Below, piece after piece: positions 60,692 to 64,000 of a stretch of DNA of 64,000 nt. How positions within the stretch are numbered: the stretch's first letter is position 1; each line of letters starts with the position of its first letter. Location: assembly GCF_000972845.2 (NCBI RefSeq), contig NC_040018.1:14853157-14917156 (forward strand). The letters run 5' to 3'. The position numbers and the translations under genes are program-made. Source of the stretch: Larimichthys crocea (Eukaryota > Chordata > Actinopteri > Sciaenidae). The notes beneath the pieces are model-generated. The model searched no databases, had not been told where the DNA came from, and saw only the letters and a list, made by a program, of their open reading frames with translations.

Positions 60692-61787
60692 TGAATGAAT
60701 TTCAATAATTGTGTCCACTTTATTCACATACTGAGAAGCAACAATATGAGAAACAACTAAAAATATAAAAAGCCCAATACACAAACAGCCTCACAGCCAA
60801 ATTAAGACTTTTTTTGACAGTGTCGGCAATAACATGCTGGTGTAATGTTTACCACGTTAATATCTTAGTTTTGGATGTTTGCTTGCAAACATATGCTGAT
60901 GAGCACAAAACACAAAGTACAGCTGAGGACAATGAAAATGTCAGTAGTTCATAAATAGCAGGACATAACTGCACAATAAGCTGCTGATATGCTATAAAAC
61001 CTCAAATGTATAAATAGTACAAATGTATTTCTAGATAGGGGCTCTAAATATATAAGTCCACCCTAAAACAATCCTTGAGTAAGTTACTGCACTTTCATCT
61101 CTGCATGAACACATTGAAAACAGCACATGAGGCCATTAGGTAGCTGAACAATGGAAAATAATGTAAAAATGATATTAAAATTTAGTATATTTTGCAGTGT
61201 TGGGTTTGCTTTAGGTGATGGGGCTCAGAATGACTTGACAGATGACCTTTCTCCCATGGAGAAAGGTAACTGGATACACAACCTTCCAACTCTGAGAACT
61301 TTAAATCTGATCTGTTTATACACCAGCTTTGATTGACGGGAGCCCACAGGAGGAGCTATAAGATAAGATAGACTTTAATGATCCCACAGCGGGGAAATTC
61401 ACTTGTCACAGCAGCTAGTATAAATAAAGAGATGGTGGGAGTGGCAGTCTGTTGCTGAAGGAGCTGTTTAAGGCCTCCCCAGTCTCATGCAGGATGTGAG
61501 AGGAGTTGCTCATGATGGATATCAGCTTTGCTAACATCCTCCTCTCCCCCATTTCATTTATAACAGAACTTCTTGACCAGTTTCAGTCTTTTTCTATCCC
61601 CATCCCATAGAATAATGCAGATGCCATCACCGTGTCATAGAAAGTCCTGCAGACTCTAAAGGAAGAAGGACATCTGTGTCCAATCAGTCCTGTTTATTGT
61701 TGAAGTGAACACATGTTGTTTCCAAACATGACAAACTTATGGTATGCTATATAAACCATGCATTACACAACACATCCTCTCTGTGCT
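60692..61787. other. Intergenic region between the E2F gene and gas8
   Basis: About 1.1 kb. The left half is AT-rich without a gene; an open frame at 61151-61336 has no recognisable product. The right half is the LINE fragment listed next, then about 130 bp leading into the gas8 promoter. Confidence 0.55.
61358..61660 (-). mobile_element. Rex1/CR1-like LINE 3' fragment
   Basis: On the minus strand the sequence encodes RRMLAKLISIMSNSSHILHE and FSNRLPLPPSLY, the C-terminal end typical of Rex1-type fish LINEs. It finishes GGGATCATTAAAGTCTATCT with a TTATCTTAT tail; on the plus strand this reads AGACTTTAATGATCCCACAG. Upstream parts are absent and frames are interrupted. Confidence 0.75.
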
Positions 61788-61857
61788 GTCTCTATGGTGA
61801 CGGTGCAGCTCAGCGCGCCCCCTGCTGGAGGTATCCGATAACCGTATGTATGCTGCT

Positions 61858-61871
61858 GTTGCTATGGCAAC
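61858..61871. promoter_or_regulatory. RFX X-box in the gas8 promoter
   Basis: GTTGCTATGGCAAC is a near-perfect palindromic X-box (family consensus GTTNCCATGGNAAC, one mismatch), 89 bp upstream of the gas8 start codon. RFX2/RFX3 use such sites to drive ciliary genes. A weaker partial match, GTCTCTATGGTGAC, lies at 61788-61801. Binding is inferred. Confidence 0.75.
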
Positions 61872-61959
61872 GCATGTTTAAGGCTACGTGCTAGCTTCTT
61901 GTAACTATTCGACGAAACAATTGCCTGTCTACCGGTGTGTTATCTGCTCATTATATGCA

Positions 61960-62999
61960 ATGGTGAGTGTCTATGAATGAACACACATTCACGCCTGGTT
62001 GCAGACTTAGTCACAGTAACTATGTTAACGCAATAGACCTTTTTCACAGCAGTCATTTTGGCATGAAATAATAGGTAAACACAGGTGTTAGCATTGATAC
62101 TGTTCCATTTATTACAATACTTTGTAACACCTGCGTTGGCCCTTACTATGTAGGTTTTTCAGTAAAAAGCTGTTTTAACATGTTTCTGTTATGTCTGTTA
62201 CTTTTGTCAAGCCACCCAAAAACAAAGCCTCAAGTAAAAAATCTGCAAAGGCAAAGACGCCCACCCTGATAGATGGTCTTACCATGGAGGAGATGCCCAA
62301 GGAGCAGGTCAGAGCTGAAGTGTGGATGCTTGGATGTTTTATGCCAGGGGGAAAGAAAAGATCATGCTCCTTCCTCAGAACATAAATGTCTTCTATGGCT
62401 CTGGGGTAAAGTCTGAGAAAAATAATGGTGTCTTTAGTGGCAAGAGTTGGGTCAAGGTTGGAAAAAACACTTTTATTTGAGCCTCTCTGGCTGCTAAAAT
62501 GCCCATCAAGCTCAAACCCCACAATATTTAATGCAGACTCTGTCATAAATATGTTGTCTCTAAGCCCATGCTGAGATAGCCTTCAGACATCATCGTCAGG
62601 ATTATTTCCTCAGACTTTACTCCAGAGCCACAGAAGATATGATGTCTGTTTTCACAGGCTGAGAACTGACCGCTGTGAACGGTAAATTGACTGTGACAAA
62701 TGAGGCAATAGGTTACATGATTTGGTTGTTATAGTAACCAAAAGTTACTGGACATGTACATTGTCTGGCTCATATATACCCATAATAAATTTTGATTTCA
62801 GCTGGAAGAGCATATCATGCGCTATCGAGAGGACGTGGATAGAGAGAGGGAGGAGAGGAACTACTTTCAGCTGGAGAGGGACCAGGTCCACACCTTTTGG
62901 GGGATCACAGACAGACAGCTAGAGGAGAAAAAGTCTAGAGAAAAAAACTTAGATAAGGACACAGAGGACGATGAACAACACCACCAAGTAGAGATCAAG
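61960..62999 (+). CDS. gas8: Dynein regulatory complex subunit 4 (GAS8), 5' part
   Basis: GAS8/DRC4 is a coiled-coil component of the nexin-dynein regulatory complex that links outer doublets in motile cilia and flagella. Three coding exons are in the window: 61960-61962 (only the ATG), 62212-62307 and 62802-62999, all GT-AG and phase 0, giving the first 99 residues. The lysine-rich start [16 protein letters not shown] is followed by a conserved segment with [20 protein letters not shown] and then a long charged helix ending HHQVEIK, exactly as at the start of human GAS8. The rest of the ~480-aa coiled coil lies beyond the right edge. The X-box promoter agrees with a ciliary role. GAS8 is on human 16q24, in line with the other genes here. 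Confidence 0.95.
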
Positions 63000-64000
63000 G
63001 TAAGGTTATTACACACATATACTTTAGCTACACGGTCAAACTGCACCCAGACCCACACGCTAGATTTTCTGTAAATAGTCTGTAAACAAGACTATGTCAG
63101 AACAGGTAACAAGACTGACCCATTTAAAGGTTCCTCAAATGAGTATAGATGCAAGCTTTTTACTTTTTACTGAATTTGCATTATTGTCATATACAGACCG
63201 TCCTCAAATTTAAAAACCAGGAATGATCGTGTCATACAATAAATGTAATACATCAATACATTATTGTAATATTTTTATGAATTTCAAATAAGAAGATGAG
63301 AAGATTGGAGACATGCAGAGTCTCCAATCTCTGCTTAATTACTTGTCAAAGATCTACAGATAATATCACACATATATTGTCATCCACATAAAATTAATTA
63401 TTTTCATAATATATTGATGCTTTTATCAGCCTTTTTCCAGGTTAAATGTAAAATGCAAAGTAACCATTAGATAAAGATAAAAGACATAGAGCAAAAGGTA
63501 TTAGTAAAAGTAAAAAGGTAGAAAAATCAATAAAAACAGTTCACAGAGAGGGTGGCCACCTGACGACCCTTTAGACTTGCCTTTAGAGGGCCTGTTAATT
63601 AGTAGCCAGTAGTAAGTCTAGTGGAACCAGATATATAGTGATGGTGGTTGGACAGCTGAGCAGGCCACTGCATTCGGATGAAGCTGCCTATTTAAGCCAG
63701 TTGGACAAGCCACTGTAGTATAGCTTAAGCAAATACAATGAGGCCAGCGAGTGCCTTCTCTTTGCATAGGTGAGGGTAAGATATGAAGGCAGCTTTACGT
63801 TAACACAAGGCTTTAGAATGTGAGGCTAAAAATTAAATATAAGTATAATCACCTCAGAATAGGAATCGTATTTTTGTTACCTTAGAATAAGCCTTTTATA
63901 TTTACAGACACATATCCATCAAAGGATGAGGCGATGGTGTTGCAATTTGCAACTACACTGTCAGATGCCAACATGAACACTGGACTTCCATAGGAATGCT
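63000..64000 (+). other. gas8 intron 3 (partial) with family A repeat
   Basis: Begins with the donor GTAAGG. AT-rich, with no further exon before the window ends. From about 63835 a family A repeat copy runs to near the edge (AAGTATAATCACCTCAGAAT, TTTTTGTTACCTTAGAATAA, GTTGCAATTTGCAACTACAC, CACTGGACTTCC). Confidence 0.65.

Noticed and set aside
62175..62546. 123-codon minus-strand frame over gas8 exon 2
   Set aside because: Antisense to a well-supported coding exon and running into intron; no homology.

Overview
The window looks like nuclear DNA of a ray-finned (teleost, probably percomorph) fish. It carries vertebrate genes split by short GT-AG introns, long dinucleotide microsatellites, and remnants of fish-typical LINEs, tRNA-derived SINEs and small DNA transposons. 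I see no operons, CRISPR arrays or phage sequence.

Layout, left to right: the last ~90 codons of a gene most like cmtr2 (2-274, +); about 17 kb of AT-rich intergenic DNA with old repeats; complete calb2/calretinin (17334-27014, +, 11 coding exons, 273 aa); about 6 kb intergenic with a LINE 3' end and a hAT-like element next to the following promoter; complete got2, mitochondrial aspartate aminotransferase (33563-41247, +, 10 exons, 428 aa); slc38a7, a lysosomal glutamine transporter (5' UTR exon near 43600, CDS 45765-50516, +, 11 exons, 457 aa); a cathepsin A-like serine carboxypeptidase on the opposite strand (56159 down to 52815, 11 exons, ~461 aa, with one unresolved 1-nt phase conflict); a divergent E2F4/E2F5-type factor (57315-60591, +, 9 exons, 352 aa, with an AT-AC U12-type intron); and the first three coding exons of gas8/drc4, a ciliary dynein regulatory complex subunit (61960 onward, +).

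Most of these genes have orthologues on human chromosome 16q (CMTR2-CALB2, GOT2-SLC38A7, E2F4, GAS8), so this is a conserved syntenic block. The cathepsin A-like gene is the odd one, because human CTSA lies on chromosome 20. Regulatory sequence fits function: the two lysosomal genes carry CLEAR/M-box E-boxes at their 5' ends, got2 has a perfect CRE, and gas8 has a near-perfect RFX X-box.

I found no previously undescribed molecular system. The observations most worth a second look are the AT-AC intron and altered DNA-binding residues in the E2F gene, the shared CLEAR logic of slc38a7 and the cathepsin gene, the phase break in that cathepsin gene, the X-box of gas8, and a perfect 28-bp-arm hairpin near 1.5 kb. 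Exon borders were placed by hand from splice consensus and codon phase, without alignment software.
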